Source: Streptomyces sp. CC208A
GTDB taxonomy: Bacteria; Actinomycetota; Actinomycetes; Streptomycetales; Streptomycetaceae
DNA: 64,000 nt
NCBI RefSeq assembly: GCF_030010625.1
Contig: NZ_JASCXN010000007.1
Location: forward strand, 154,641-218,640
Direction of reading: 5' to 3'
Part shown: positions 48,974 to 57,318 of the stretch, piece by piece
How the letters are laid out: each line of letters begins with the position of its first letter
How positions within the stretch are numbered: the first letter of the stretch is position 1
Position numbers and translations under genes: made by a program
The notes under the pieces: model-generated
Databases searched by the model: none
What the model saw: only the letters and a program-made list of their open reading frames with translations
What the model was told of the DNA's origin: nothing

Positions 48974-49723
48974 GTGACCGCCTTCGCTCCCGACTCGCTG
49001 GTCCTGAACCGCAAGCTCCCGCTGTGGTACCAGGTCTCGCAGTCCCTGCGCGCCTCCATACTGGGCCGCACGCCCGACGCCCCGCTGCGGCTGCCCACCG
49101 AGGAGCAGCTCGCCGCCCACTACGGCGTCAGCGTGCTGACCATGCGCCAGGCCCTGAAGGAGCTGGAGGAGGAGGGGCTGATCAGCCGGCACCGGCGGCG
49201 CGGCACCTTCATCGAGCCGGGCGCCCGGCGCTCCACCCCGCGCCGGCTGCTCGGCTCGATCGACGCGATCGTGGCCCAGCAGTCCGGCGAGCGGACCACG
49301 GTCCTCGGCCACGGCCCGGAGCCGGTGCCCGGCGAGCTCGCCGAGTACTTCCCGGACGTGGCCGAGGTCGCCACCTACCGCCGGCTGCGCGCGGACGGCG
49401 AGAGCGGCGAGCCGACGAACTGGGCGGAGAACGCGGTCCGGCCCGAGTTCGCCGCCGCCATCGACCCGGCGGACCTGGCCCGCTGGCCGATGACCAAGGT
49501 ACTCAGGGACGTCGTAGGGGTACGGATCAGCCGGATCACCGACACCGTCGAGGCCCGCCTGGCCGACCCGGAGACGGCCGACCTCCTGCGGGTCCCGCTC
49601 CTCTCCCCGATCCTCCACTACACCGGCGTCACCTACGACGAGGACGGCCGGGTCGTCGACGTCGCCCGCATCCGCTACCGCGGCGACCGCTTCTCCTTCA
49701 CGGTGACGGTCGAGGCGCACTGA
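48974..49723 (+). CDS. GntR family regulator with UTRA domain
   Basis: A 249-residue HutC-type regulator. The winged helix LPLWYQVSQSLRASILG...LPTEEQLAAHYGVSVLTMRQALKELEEEGLISRHRRRGTFI is followed by a UTRA ligand domain (residues about 95-240). Being directly downstream of hmgA in the same direction, it may respond to an aromatic-acid intermediate and bind the palindrome at 47536-47563. HutC-type proteins usually prefer GT-x-TA-x-AC motifs, so this link needs testing. Confidence 0.88.
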   Translation: MTAFAPDSLVLNRKLPLWYQVSQSLRASILGRTPDAPLRLPTEEQLAAHYGVSVLTMRQALKELEEEGLISRHRRRGTFIEPGARRSTPRRLLGSIDAIVAQQSGERTTVLGHGPEPVPGELAEYFPDVAEVATYRRLRADGESGEPTNWAENAVRPEFAAAIDPADLARWPMTKVLRDVVGVRISRITDTVEARLADPETADLLRVPLLSPILHYTGVTYDEDGRVVDVARIRYRGDRFSFTVTVEAH

Positions 49724-49774
49724 CGCCGAGCCCGCGCGGCCGACGCTGGCCCCGTACGGACGGCGCTCGTTAGC

Positions 49775-51022
49775 ATGCGGGGCGTGACGGAAGTCTTCCG
49801 AGCGCATGCCTCGCGACCACCCACCGTGGGGACGGACGAGGACACGCCCCTCCTTGACGAGCTGATGCCGTGGTCGGTGGCGCCGTTGCGGTTCGGGCGG
49901 GGGTGGGTCGTCGCGCCCGACGTCCGTACGCTGCGGGCCCGGTGGGGGCGGTTGGTCGCGGCGGAGGGGGACGAGCGGGAGGTGTTGTTCCGGCCGAGCC
50001 GGGCGCGTACGACGGGGACGGCGGTGGCGGCGCTGCCGGGGCAGCGGACGGGGACCGGGCGGTTCGCCCGTGAGACGGGGCCCTGTCCGGAGCCGGTGCG
50101 GGTGTTGTCGGGGCCCTTCGACGAGCAGTGGCTGCTGCCCGACCACCGGCTGATCGACACCGCCCGGCCCGAGCTGTGGCGGGTGGCGGGCGGGCCGCAG
50201 CTCTTCTTCGTGGAGCAGGGGTTCGTGCCGGGGGCGGCCGGGCCGCCGCTGCTGATGACCGGCGCGCTGCCCGAGGGGCGCTCCCCGGCGGGCCGGCCGG
50301 GTCGGATCAGGCCGCTTTTCCGGCGCCCCGGCGGCGAGGAGCCGAACCTGGCGCCGGGGCTGCCCGGCTTCCTCGACGACCGGTACGGGCGGGGTGCGGG
50401 CGGGCCGCTGGAGTGGGCGGCCTGGGCGGTGGCGGCCGCGGTGCCCTCCCCGGCCGGCTGCCGGGTGCCGCTGCCCGCGGACCGGGAGGTGTGGGCGGCG
50501 GGCGTGGCGCTCGGCCGCGAGCTGCTGGACATCCCGCTGCGGGGCGCGCTGAGCGGGACGAGGCCCCGGCTGCCGGGCGGGCGCCGGCCGTATGTGCGGG
50601 CGGCGCTTCCGGAGCGGCCGAGATCCCTGGCGTACGACTCCGAGGGCGAGGTGTTGAGCGTCGGCGACGGCCGGATCTCGCCGGTGCCGGAGGCGGCCTG
50701 GGAGTACCGGGTCGGCGGGGTGCGGGTCCTGGAGCAGTGGTTCGCCCGCCGGACCGCGCCGGCCGAGCCGGGCTCGCTGGAGGCGATCGGCCCGGCGGCC
50801 TGGCCGCAGGAGTGGACCTCCGAGCTCCTCGACCTGATCACCGTGCTGGCGCTGCTCGGCGCGCGGGAGGCGGAACGCGCCCCGTTCACGGCCGGCGGCG
50901 GTCCCGGGCGGGCGGCGCTGCGCGCGGCCGGCGTCCTGCCGGTACCGGACCGGGCCCGTCGGCCGGCCTCGGTGCTCGACCATCAGGAGGAGGGGCCGGA
51001 GGGCCAGTTCATGCTGGTGTGA
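49775..51022 (+). CDS. Stand-alone type ISP restriction enzyme C-terminal domain
   Basis: A 415-residue protein matching the C-terminal, target-recognition part of type ISP restriction-modification enzymes, widely seen alone in Streptomyces. Visible blocks are LMPWSVAPLRFGRGWVVAPD, REVLFRPSRARTTGTAVAALPGQ, PCPEPVRVLSGPFDEQWLLPDHRLIDTARPELWRV and VGGVRVLEQWFARRT. No methyltransferase, helicase or nuclease region is present in it or nearby, so on its own it cannot restrict DNA. The ATG at 49775 was chosen; the GTG nine bases later is possible. Confidence 0.72.
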   Translation: MRGVTEVFRAHASRPPTVGTDEDTPLLDELMPWSVAPLRFGRGWVVAPDVRTLRARWGRLVAAEGDEREVLFRPSRARTTGTAVAALPGQRTGTGRFARETGPCPEPVRVLSGPFDEQWLLPDHRLIDTARPELWRVAGGPQLFFVEQGFVPGAAGPPLLMTGALPEGRSPAGRPGRIRPLFRRPGGEEPNLAPGLPGFLDDRYGRGAGGPLEWAAWAVAAAVPSPAGCRVPLPADREVWAAGVALGRELLDIPLRGALSGTRPRLPGGRRPYVRAALPERPRSLAYDSEGEVLSVGDGRISPVPEAAWEYRVGGVRVLEQWFARRTAPAEPGSLEAIGPAAWPQEWTSELLDLITVLALLGAREAERAPFTAGGGPGRAALRAAGVLPVPDRARRPASVLDHQEEGPEGQFMLV

Positions 51023-51055
51023 CGCCCCCGGCAGCCCCTCACCGGCGGCCCCTCA

Positions 51056-51322
51056 CGCCGTCCCCGTGGCTCCCCCGGGGCGAAGGAGTCGAGGAGGCGG
51101 GCGATGGTCATCGCGAAGATCCTCCCCGTCGGCGGGGGCGGTGGACTCGGCGAGCAGTGCGGCGAGGTGCGGATAGCGTCCCGTGGCCGCCTGGCCGCTC
51201 AGGCAGGCGGGGCGCACCGCCTGTTCCTCCTCCTCGGACCAGGGGAGGCCGCGGGCGCGTTCGGCCGTGGCCTGCTCGTTGCGGACGGTGGCCATCACCG
51301 TGCCGTTGACCATCGCGATGAA
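51056..51322 (-). pseudogene. Remnant of a TetR regulator C-terminus
   Basis: On the minus strand the segment FIAMVNGTVMATVRNEQATAERARGLPWSEEEEQ...TGRYPHLAALLAEST reads as a TetR C-terminal ligand domain without its DNA-binding part. Near 51120 the frame shifts: the expected continuation (IFAMTIARLLDSFAPG) is in another frame. Upstream, similarity stops at about 51322, where an ABC permease fragment begins on the other strand. I read this as the left side of a deletion. Confidence 0.55.
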
Positions 51323-51837
51323 CGGACCGCTTCCGGGCCCTCCCGGTGAGCCGGGCCGCCGTGCCGCTCGCGCAGGTCCTCGCCGACCTCCTGGTCTGCG
51401 CCGCCGGCACCGTGGCACTGGTCCTGGCGGGACTCGCCATGGGCTGGCGGATCGAGGGCACCGCCCTCGAAGCACTGGCCGCCTTCGGCCTGTTGCTGCT
51501 CTTCCGCGCCGCGACGACCTGGGCGGGGATCCTGCTCGGCCTCGCCTCCGAGAGCGAGGAGGCGGCCGGTCAGCTCGGCAGCGCCGCCTTCATGCCGCCG
51601 CTGCTCCCGAACGCGTACATCCCGACCGACGGCATGCCGGGGTGGCTGCGGACGCTCGCCGGGTGGAACCCGATCTCCGCCGTCACCACCGCCGTGCGCG
51701 GCCTGTTCGGCGACGCGCCCGTGCCGGCCGGTGCCGCCTGGCCGGTGGCCCGTCCGGTGGCGGGCGCGCTGCTGCGGTCCCTCGGGCTGATCGCGGTCCT
51801 CGCGCCGCTCGCCGTCCGCCGGTACGCGCGCCGCTGA
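51322..51837 (+). pseudogene. Truncated ABC-2 type permease (DrrB-like C-terminal half)
   Basis: The plus strand opens at 51322 with DRFRALPVSRAAVPLAQVLADLL, the mid-protein motif of ABC-2 permeases, and continues with four hydrophobic segments to a normal C-terminus (residues LLRSLGLIAVLAPLAVRRYARR). The first half of the permease, its ATPase partner and the upstream start are missing. A GTG at 51346 could still start a 163-residue piece. Function is unlikely. Confidence 0.7.
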
Positions 51838-51907
51838 GCCCGCCGGGCCCGCGGCGTGACCCAGGTCCTGATGACAGGGCCCGGCCGGGCACGGTAGGCA
51901 GGCGGGC

Positions 51908-53104
51908 ATGAGCTCTCAGCCACTTCCCCTGGAGGGGATCACGGTCGTCTCCGTCGAGCAGGCCGTCGCCGCACCCTTCGCCACCAGGCAACTCGCCGAC
52001 CTCGGCGCCCGGGTCGTGAAGATCGAGCGCCCCGACGGCGGGGACTTCGCCCGCGGTTACGACACGGCGGCCCGGGGCCTGGCCTCGCACTTCGTCTGGT
52101 GCAACCGGGGCAAGGAGTCGGTGGCCGTCGACCTGAAGGACCCGCGCGGACTCGCCCTGGTGCGACGGCTCGTGGCGGGCGCGGACGTCTTCGTGCAGAA
52201 CCTGGCGCACGGGGCGGCGGCCCGGCTCGGCCTCGACGCGGCCACGCTCTGCGCCGCGCACCCGCGCCTCGTCGCCGTGGACGTCTCCGGTTACGGGCCG
52301 GACGGACCGTACGCCCACCGGAGGGCGTACGACATGCTCGTGCAGTGCGAGACCGGGCTCGTCTCGGTCACGGGGACCCCTGAGGAACCCGTCAAGTCGG
52401 GGATCCCGGCCGCCGACATCGCGGCCGGGATGTACGCGTACTCGGGCGTCCTCGCCGCCCTCGTCCGGCGCGGCGGGACCGGCCTCGGCGGGCCCGTGGA
52501 GGTGTCGCTGTTCGACGCGCTCGCCGAGTGGATGGGGCACCCGCTGCACCACGGGGCGCACGGAGGTACGGCGCCGGCGCGCACGGGGCTCGCGCATGCG
52601 GTGATCGCGCCCTACGACGCCTATCCGACGGCGGACGGGGGCCTGGTGCTGCTCTCGGTGCAGAACGACCGGGAGTGGCGTCGGCTCGCCGAGCGGGTGC
52701 TGGGGCGGCCCGAGCTGGCCGACGACCCGTCCTTCGCGACGAACGCGGCCCGGGTCTCCGGCCGGGCCGCGACCGACGCCGCGGTCGGGGCGGCGCTCGC
52801 CGCGCTGCCGGCGGCCGAGGCGGTGGAGCGGCTGGACGCGGCCGGGATCGCCTGCGCGCGGCTCAACTCGGTGGCGGAGCTGGTACGGCATCCGCAGCTG
52901 GCCGCCCGCGACCGGTGGCGGCCGGTGGACTCCCCCGTCGGCCCGCTCCCCTCCCTGCTGCCGCCGGTCGTCTTCCCGGACGGCCCGGAAGCCCCCATGG
53001 GGCGGATCCCGGCCCTGGGCGAGTCCACGGACGCGATCCTGGCGGAGCTGGGCGTACCAGCGGCGGAGGTGGAGGAGCTGCGGGCGGCCGGCGTGGTGGC
53101 CTGA
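51908..53104 (+). CDS. CaiB/BaiF family CoA-transferase
   Basis: A 398-residue class III CoA-transferase. Landmarks: PLEGITVVSVEQAVAAPFATRQLADLGARVVKIERPDGGDFARGYD, NRGKESVAVDLKDPRGLALVRRLV, a conserved Asp in the SGYGPDGPYAHRRAYDMLVQ region (nucleophile region), and LVLLSVQNDREWRRLAE. These enzymes move CoA between carboxylic acids. No partner gene identifies the acid. A hairpin follows its stop. Confidence 0.9.
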   Translation: MSSQPLPLEGITVVSVEQAVAAPFATRQLADLGARVVKIERPDGGDFARGYDTAARGLASHFVWCNRGKESVAVDLKDPRGLALVRRLVAGADVFVQNLAHGAAARLGLDAATLCAAHPRLVAVDVSGYGPDGPYAHRRAYDMLVQCETGLVSVTGTPEEPVKSGIPAADIAAGMYAYSGVLAALVRRGGTGLGGPVEVSLFDALAEWMGHPLHHGAHGGTAPARTGLAHAVIAPYDAYPTADGGLVLLSVQNDREWRRLAERVLGRPELADDPSFATNAARVSGRAATDAAVGAALAALPAAEAVERLDAAGIACARLNSVAELVRHPQLAARDRWRPVDSPVGPLPSLLPPVVFPDGPEAPMGRIPALGESTDAILAELGVPAAEVEELRAAGVVA

Positions 53105-53129
53105 GCGGGGCGGGGGTGGGGACGACGAG

Positions 53130-53159
53130 GCGCCGGACGGGCGGGGACACGTCCGGCGC
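53130..53159 (+). terminator. Hairpin after the CoA-transferase gene
   Basis: Perfect 10-bp arms GCGCCGGACG/CGTCCGGCGC at 53130-53139 and 53150-53159, loop of 10, 26 bases after the stop. Confidence 0.8.
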
Positions 53160-53463
53160 TCTCGACGTGTGGGTGGGTGCGCGCGGTGCGGACTAAGACT
53201 TGATCCGCGGTTCCCGAGGGAGGTGCGGACTGCATCCGGGCGGCTGGTCCGGGCGCTCCGGCGTGGTCGCCTCGCGGCGGCTCATCCGGGGTTACTCAGG
53301 GCCGTTCCGGAATTCGGGGAGCAGAGGCACGGCCTGGGCCGTACTGCCGCGCGATCCGTACCGGCGAGCCGGTGACGAACACGATGCGGTTGACTCCCAC
53401 GGGCGCTCTTCTACGCCCACCCCGAAGGGCACGAAAACCTTACCAGGAACTGCGGAACATTTC
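53160..53463. other. Non-coding stretch of about 300 bases
   Basis: No convincing gene is seen on either strand. A 10-base direct repeat GGTGCGGACT occurs near its left end (about 53183 and 53221). Short open frames have no family resemblance or ribosome binding site. Confidence 0.5.
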
Positions 53464-53733
53464 TTAGCGGCGCGTGCCGAAGAGGGTGCGGCGCAGACGG
53501 CGGAGCGGGGCGAAGAGCGAGACCCGCGCGCGGTCGTGGCGGTTCTGGACGGGCACCTCGTGGCGACGCGTCGTCAGCTCCCGCATGAGCAGGGTCGCCT
53601 CGGCCACCTCGCGCTGCGGCACGGCGGGACCGCCGAGGACCGCGAGATGGCGGTCGAGGCGCGAACTCGTCGCACTGCTCCCGTAGGTGATGGCAGGCAC
53701 ACGCGGCCTGCTGCGCATCGTTATCTGTTCCAT
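53464..53733 (-). CDS. Conserved small Arg-rich protein
   Basis: An 89-residue basic protein beginning MEQITMRSRPRVPAITYG and ending LFAPLRRLRRTLFGTRR. I recall closely similar hypothetical proteins in many streptomycetes at this locus. GGGGAGA precedes the ATG. There is no signal peptide; the amphipathic basic end (RVSLFAPLRRLRRTLFG) could associate with membrane or nucleic acid. The function is unknown. It diverges from the pseudokinase gene at 54031 with about 300 bases between starts. Confidence 0.7.
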   Translation of the reverse strand: MEQITMRSRPRVPAITYGSSATSSRLDRHLAVLGGPAVPQREVAEATLLMRELTTRRHEVPVQNRHDRARVSLFAPLRRLRRTLFGTRR

Positions 53734-53957
53734 GTCTCTCCCCACCCGTACGAGGGCACCCGGCCCGGGCAGGTTAACCCTATCGCCCCACAGTGACACG
53801 CGTGTATCCCGCCGACGGGATTCACAGCACTCGTACGGGGGTTGACGGTCACTCTACGAATCCATCTGATTCCAGGGCGAGTTGGACAGGGTTCGAACAC
53901 CTGCCGAACCGTCATGAACCATCCTGCGCCCCCGCCGCCCCCTTGCGGGAGCGGAGC

Positions 53958-53979
53958 CCGGTGTGATCTACGACACCGG
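53958..53979. promoter_or_regulatory. Inverted repeat upstream of the pseudokinase gene
   Basis: 7-bp arms CCGGTGT/ACACCGG at 53958-53964 and 53973-53979, spacer of eight, about 50 bases before the ATG. It could be an operator; a second small repeat (GGGTGG/CCACCC, 53989-54004) lies between it and the gene. Confidence 0.45.
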
Positions 53980-54030
53980 ACTCCGTTCGGGTGGGTCGCC
54001 ACCCGCCGAAGGGGCGGTTACCGTGGGGAC

Positions 54031-55032
54031 ATGACGCTGATCGCGGGCCGCTACCGGCTGCTCGACGCCCTCGCGGAGGGCGCGGCGGGGATCGTCTGGC
54101 GCGCCAGGGACGAGGCGCTCGGCCGCGAGGTGGCCGTCAAGGAGGTGCACGCCCCGCCGGGGACGCCCGAGGCGGAGGAGCGGCTGCTGTACGCGCGGGT
54201 CGAGCGCGAGGCGCGGGCCGCGGAGGCGATCTCCGGCCCCGGCGTGGCGGCGGTGTACGACGTGGCCGTGGAGCACGGCCGGCCGTGGATCGTGATGGAG
54301 CTGGTCCGCGGGCTCACGCTGGCGGAGACCCTGGAGGCCGGGGGGCCGCTGCCGGACCGGGAGGCGGCGCGGGTCGCGCTCGGGGTGCTGACCGCGCTAC
54401 GGGCGGCCCGGGAGGCCGGTGTCCCCTATCGCGAACTCGGCCCGGACCGGGTGCTGCTGGCGAACGACGGACGGGTGGTGGTCACGGGCGTGGCCACCGG
54501 GACCTCCGCGCCGGGCGACGCGCCGGACGCGCCGCCGCCGGGGCCCGAGGGCGACCTTCGGTCGCTGGGCGCGCTGCTCGGCAGGACGGTCGCCGATCCC
54601 CGGTCGGGGCCGCTGGCGCCGGTGGTCGAGGGCCTGGCCGACCGGGACGCGGGCGTGCGGGCCGGGGCCGTACGGGAGTTGGAGCGGGTGGCCGGAGCCG
54701 GGGAACGGCCCCGGGGCGAGGTGCCCGCGCGCGCATCGGGTCGGCCGGAGGATCGGAAGCACGACGGCGCGGATGAAGCGGCCGGTGTGCGCGGGGCGCG
54801 TACGGAGGAGCGCGCGGCCGCGGTGCCGGAGGGCACGGGGCCCCGGCGGAAGGGGCCCCGCCGGGGCGCGGTGATCGCCGCCGGGATCGCGGGGCTCCTG
54901 GTGATCGTGGGGGTGCTGGTCTGGCAGGCCGTCAGGGACGGGGATCGGGGCGCCGGTCCCGGCGGGGGCGGGGCGTCGAGCACCGCCCCGGCCGTTCCCG
55001 GCGCCGCGGGTACGGGTGCGGAGGAAGGGTGA
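54031..55032 (+). CDS. Membrane-anchored Ser/Thr protein pseudokinase
   Basis: A 333-residue protein with the N-lobe of a Hanks-type kinase (GRYRLLDALAEGAAGIVWRARDEALGREVAVKEV, Lys37 present) and the hinge WIVMELVRGLTLAETLE. The catalytic loop reads VPYRELGPDRVLL (132-143) instead of HRDxKPxNILL, so His and the catalytic Asp are gone. The DFG position reads VTGVA (151-155). The C-lobe is short. A transmembrane helix at about 279-299 leads to a small Ser/Gly/Ala-rich outer tail. It is probably a signalling scaffold or sensor rather than an active kinase. ATG 54031 begins the kinase domain directly. Confidence 0.8.
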   Translation: MTLIAGRYRLLDALAEGAAGIVWRARDEALGREVAVKEVHAPPGTPEAEERLLYARVEREARAAEAISGPGVAAVYDVAVEHGRPWIVMELVRGLTLAETLEAGGPLPDREAARVALGVLTALRAAREAGVPYRELGPDRVLLANDGRVVVTGVATGTSAPGDAPDAPPPGPEGDLRSLGALLGRTVADPRSGPLAPVVEGLADRDAGVRAGAVRELERVAGAGERPRGEVPARASGRPEDRKHDGADEAAGVRGARTEERAAAVPEGTGPRRKGPRRGAVIAAGIAGLLVIVGVLVWQAVRDGDRGAGPGGGGASSTAPAVPGAAGTGAEEG

Positions 55033-55039
55033 CCCGCCG

Positions 55040-55846
55040 CTACACCGCGCTTCTGAAGCTGGGCAGGTAGCCGCCCGACTGGCCGGAAGCCGTCGGGTGG
55101 TAGGAGTCGCCGATGCTGAGCCAGTTGAGGCTGTGCAGCCAGGACGAGCCGGAGCAGATCTCGTGTCCCGTGAAGGCGGGGACGACGCTGGCGAAGGCGA
55201 AGCCGTGGTCGGCGGCGCGCTTGGCGAGGGCGGCGTTGAGGTGGTCGGCGCCGCTGTTGATGGCCGCCCGCTCGGTCTCGCTGAGGCCGGCGATGCAGCT
55301 GCCGTTCAGCTGGTAGAAGCGGGGGTAGCCGAGGACGACGACGCGGGCGGACGGGGCCTTGGCACGAATGGCGTTGTATACGGCGTCGAGGCGGGCGGGG
55401 AGGGTCGAGTCGACGTACGCCTTCGCCTGGTTCACCCGGTTGACGCAGGTGGACTCCGACTGGAGCACACAGGTCGTCATGACGTCGGCGAAGCCCGCGT
55501 CGTTGCCGCCGACGGTGATCGAGACCAGGTCGGTGGCGGAGGAGAGCGGGCCGAGCTGCTTGTTGGTGACGTCGGTGGTGACGGCGCCGGAGCAGGCGGT
55601 GAAGGCGAAGGAGGAGGGGGAGTTGGCATTGGCCCACAGGCGCGGGTAGGCCTTGGTGGAGCGCTTGCAGTCGCCGCTGGCGCTGTCATAGCTGCCGGCG
55701 CCGACGCCGGAGGAGTAAGAGTCGCCGAGGGCCACGTAGTCGAGAGCGGCGCTCTCGGCGGCCTGGGCGGCGCCCGCCCCGGTCAGGGCGAGGACGGAAC
55801 CGAGCAGGAGCGAGGACGCGAAGGCCGCGAATCGCGACAGTTTCAT
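55040..55846 (-). CDS. Secreted SGNH/GDSL lipase-esterase
   Basis: A 268-residue extracellular hydrolase with signal peptide MKLSRFAAFASSLLLGSVLALTGAGAAQA. The catalytic blocks are block I YVALGDSYSSGVGAG (Ser), block II with GAVTTD, block III ITVGGNDAGF (Asn) and block V LSIGDSYHPTASGQ (Asp/His pair). Six cysteines fit three disulfides, as in the Streptomyces lipase of known structure. It resembles S. coelicolor SCO1725, the reported lipase, from memory. GGGAGG precedes the ATG. A TTGACA sequence on the minus strand at 55918-55923 may be its -35. Confidence 0.92.
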   Translation of the reverse strand: MKLSRFAAFASSLLLGSVLALTGAGAAQAAESAALDYVALGDSYSSGVGAGSYDSASGDCKRSTKAYPRLWANANSPSSFAFTACSGAVTTDVTNKQLGPLSSATDLVSITVGGNDAGFADVMTTCVLQSESTCVNRVNQAKAYVDSTLPARLDAVYNAIRAKAPSARVVVLGYPRFYQLNGSCIAGLSETERAAINSGADHLNAALAKRAADHGFAFASVVPAFTGHEICSGSSWLHSLNWLSIGDSYHPTASGQSGGYLPSFRSAV

Positions 55847-56481
55847 GAAACCTCCCTGTAGCAGGATCTCTGCGCTACCAGGAAGTAGCATCGGATCGGC
55901 CGCTCCGGAAGTGTTCATGTCAAAACTGACCCTGGAGAGTGAGTGAACATCTCTCAAGAACCGCCGGTTTCCAGCCACCTGAGGAACCGGAGGATCCTCT
56001 CCCGCTTTCCGGTCGAACAGGATCACGCCTCCCGTGCCCAACCCTGCACGGGAGTGCGACGCGACCCCACGCCCCCCTCTCGCGGAAACGGATTGATCAC
56101 ATCCGGTCCGGAAGAGGGCACTTACTGGCAGCACTCCTTCGCCAAAGTGCCAGAAACCGGGCCGCACCAGCGGGACTTGCCATACAGTCCCATTCATCAA
56201 TACCGTCGTACATCTCACCCGCATCGGTCCATCAGCAAAGCGGCTCAGGGGAGGGCGCTGGTGTCGCGATGGTCCCGGAGCGGGGCGCGGTAGGGGGGTG
56301 CCGTGCTCGGTGCGGATCAGTGCGCCGAGTCGCGGGTACCGCGCGGCCAGTCATGCCAACTCGCCGTTCCCGCAAGGAGATCGCTTCCGTGCGGGGTCGA
56401 CGAGAACCCCCCTTTCGCACCGGACACAGGACCGGGCCGCCCGTCCCTGGGCGGCCCACCGGACGAGAGGGAAACCGACCC
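55847..56481. other. 635-base intergenic region of lower GC
   Basis: Long regulatory spacer between the secreted lipase and the glycan operon. It is visibly richer in A/T than its surroundings, with TTGACA on the minus strand at 55918-55923, a GCTAC/GTAGC hairpin near 55874-55889 and a TGTTCA/TGAACA repeat at 55912-55949. No protein-coding gene is convincing; open frames here lack family resemblance. Confidence 0.5.
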
Positions 56482-57318
56482 ATGAGCTCGTTCCTGCGCC
56501 CGCCCGCCACGGGCCATGAATTGACCGAGCCGAGTCGAATAGCGGCCCAGTACCGTGCCATCACATCGCATCTGGCGATCACTCCCCCGGTGAGTGTCGT
56601 CATTCCCGCGATGAATGAAGCGGAAAATCTTCCGTACGTGTTCAAGACTCTGCCGGAATGGATTCACGAAGTCGTTCTCGTCGACGGAAATTCGACGGAC
56701 GACACCGTCGAGGTGGCCCGTCGGCTGTGGCCCGGCGTCAAGGTCGTCAAGCAGGTCGGAAAGGGCAAGGGCGACGCCCTGATCAGCGGCTTCGCCGCCT
56801 GCACCGGCGACATCATCGTCATGGTCGACGCCGACGGCTCGGCCGACGGCCAGGAGATCGTCTCCTACGTCTCCGCCCTCGTCGGCGGCGCCGACTTCGC
56901 CAAGGGCTCGCGCTTCGCCAACGGCGGCGGCACCGACGACATGACCGGTATCCGCCGCCTCGGCAACTGGGCCCTGTGCGCGCTCGTCAACCGGAAGTTC
57001 GGCGCCCGCTACACCGACCTCTGCTACGGCTACAACGCCTTCTGGCGGCACTGCCTCGACAAGATCACCCTCGACTGCACCGGCTTCGAGATCGAGACCC
57101 TCATCAACATCCGGGTCGTCAAGGCCGGCCTCAAGGTGCAGGAGGTCCCCAGCCACGAGTACCTGCGCATCCACGGCGTCAGCAACCTCAACGCCGTGCG
57201 CGACGGCATCCGGGTGCTCAAGGTGATCCTCAGGGAGAAGCGCGTCCCGAAGTCCGCCCGGCCACTCCGCCGGCCCGCCGCGCTCTCGGTCAACGTCCCC
57301 CGGGGAGAGGTCTCTTGA
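56482..57318 (+). CDS. Glycosyltransferase family 2 (polyprenyl-type, DPM-like)
   Basis: A 278-residue GT-A enzyme. The core is PPVSVVIPAMNEAENLPYVFKTLPEW, LVDGNSTDDTVEVAR, and IIVMVDADGSADG with the DAD metal motif at 116-118. DMTGIRRLGNW.LC...R and a conserved NAFWRHCLD follow. It lacks a large membrane region, though the end is basic. The first 95 codons use A/T-ending codons far more than the rest, an unusual local pattern. It begins a three-gene unit with tight overlaps; the likely product is a surface glycan or glycolipid. Confidence 0.87.
   Translation: MSSFLRPPATGHELTEPSRIAAQYRAITSHLAITPPVSVVIPAMNEAENLPYVFKTLPEWIHEVVLVDGNSTDDTVEVARRLWPGVKVVKQVGKGKGDALISGFAACTGDIIVMVDADGSADGQEIVSYVSALVGGADFAKGSRFANGGGTDDMTGIRRLGNWALCALVNRKFGARYTDLCYGYNAFWRHCLDKITLDCTGFEIETLINIRVVKAGLKVQEVPSHEYLRIHGVSNLNAVRDGIRVLKVILREKRVPKSARPLRRPAALSVNVPRGEVS

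Noticed and set aside
53169..53375. Small plus-strand protein in the 53.2 kb gap
   Set aside because: No ribosome binding site, no recognisable family and codon use of a shadow frame.
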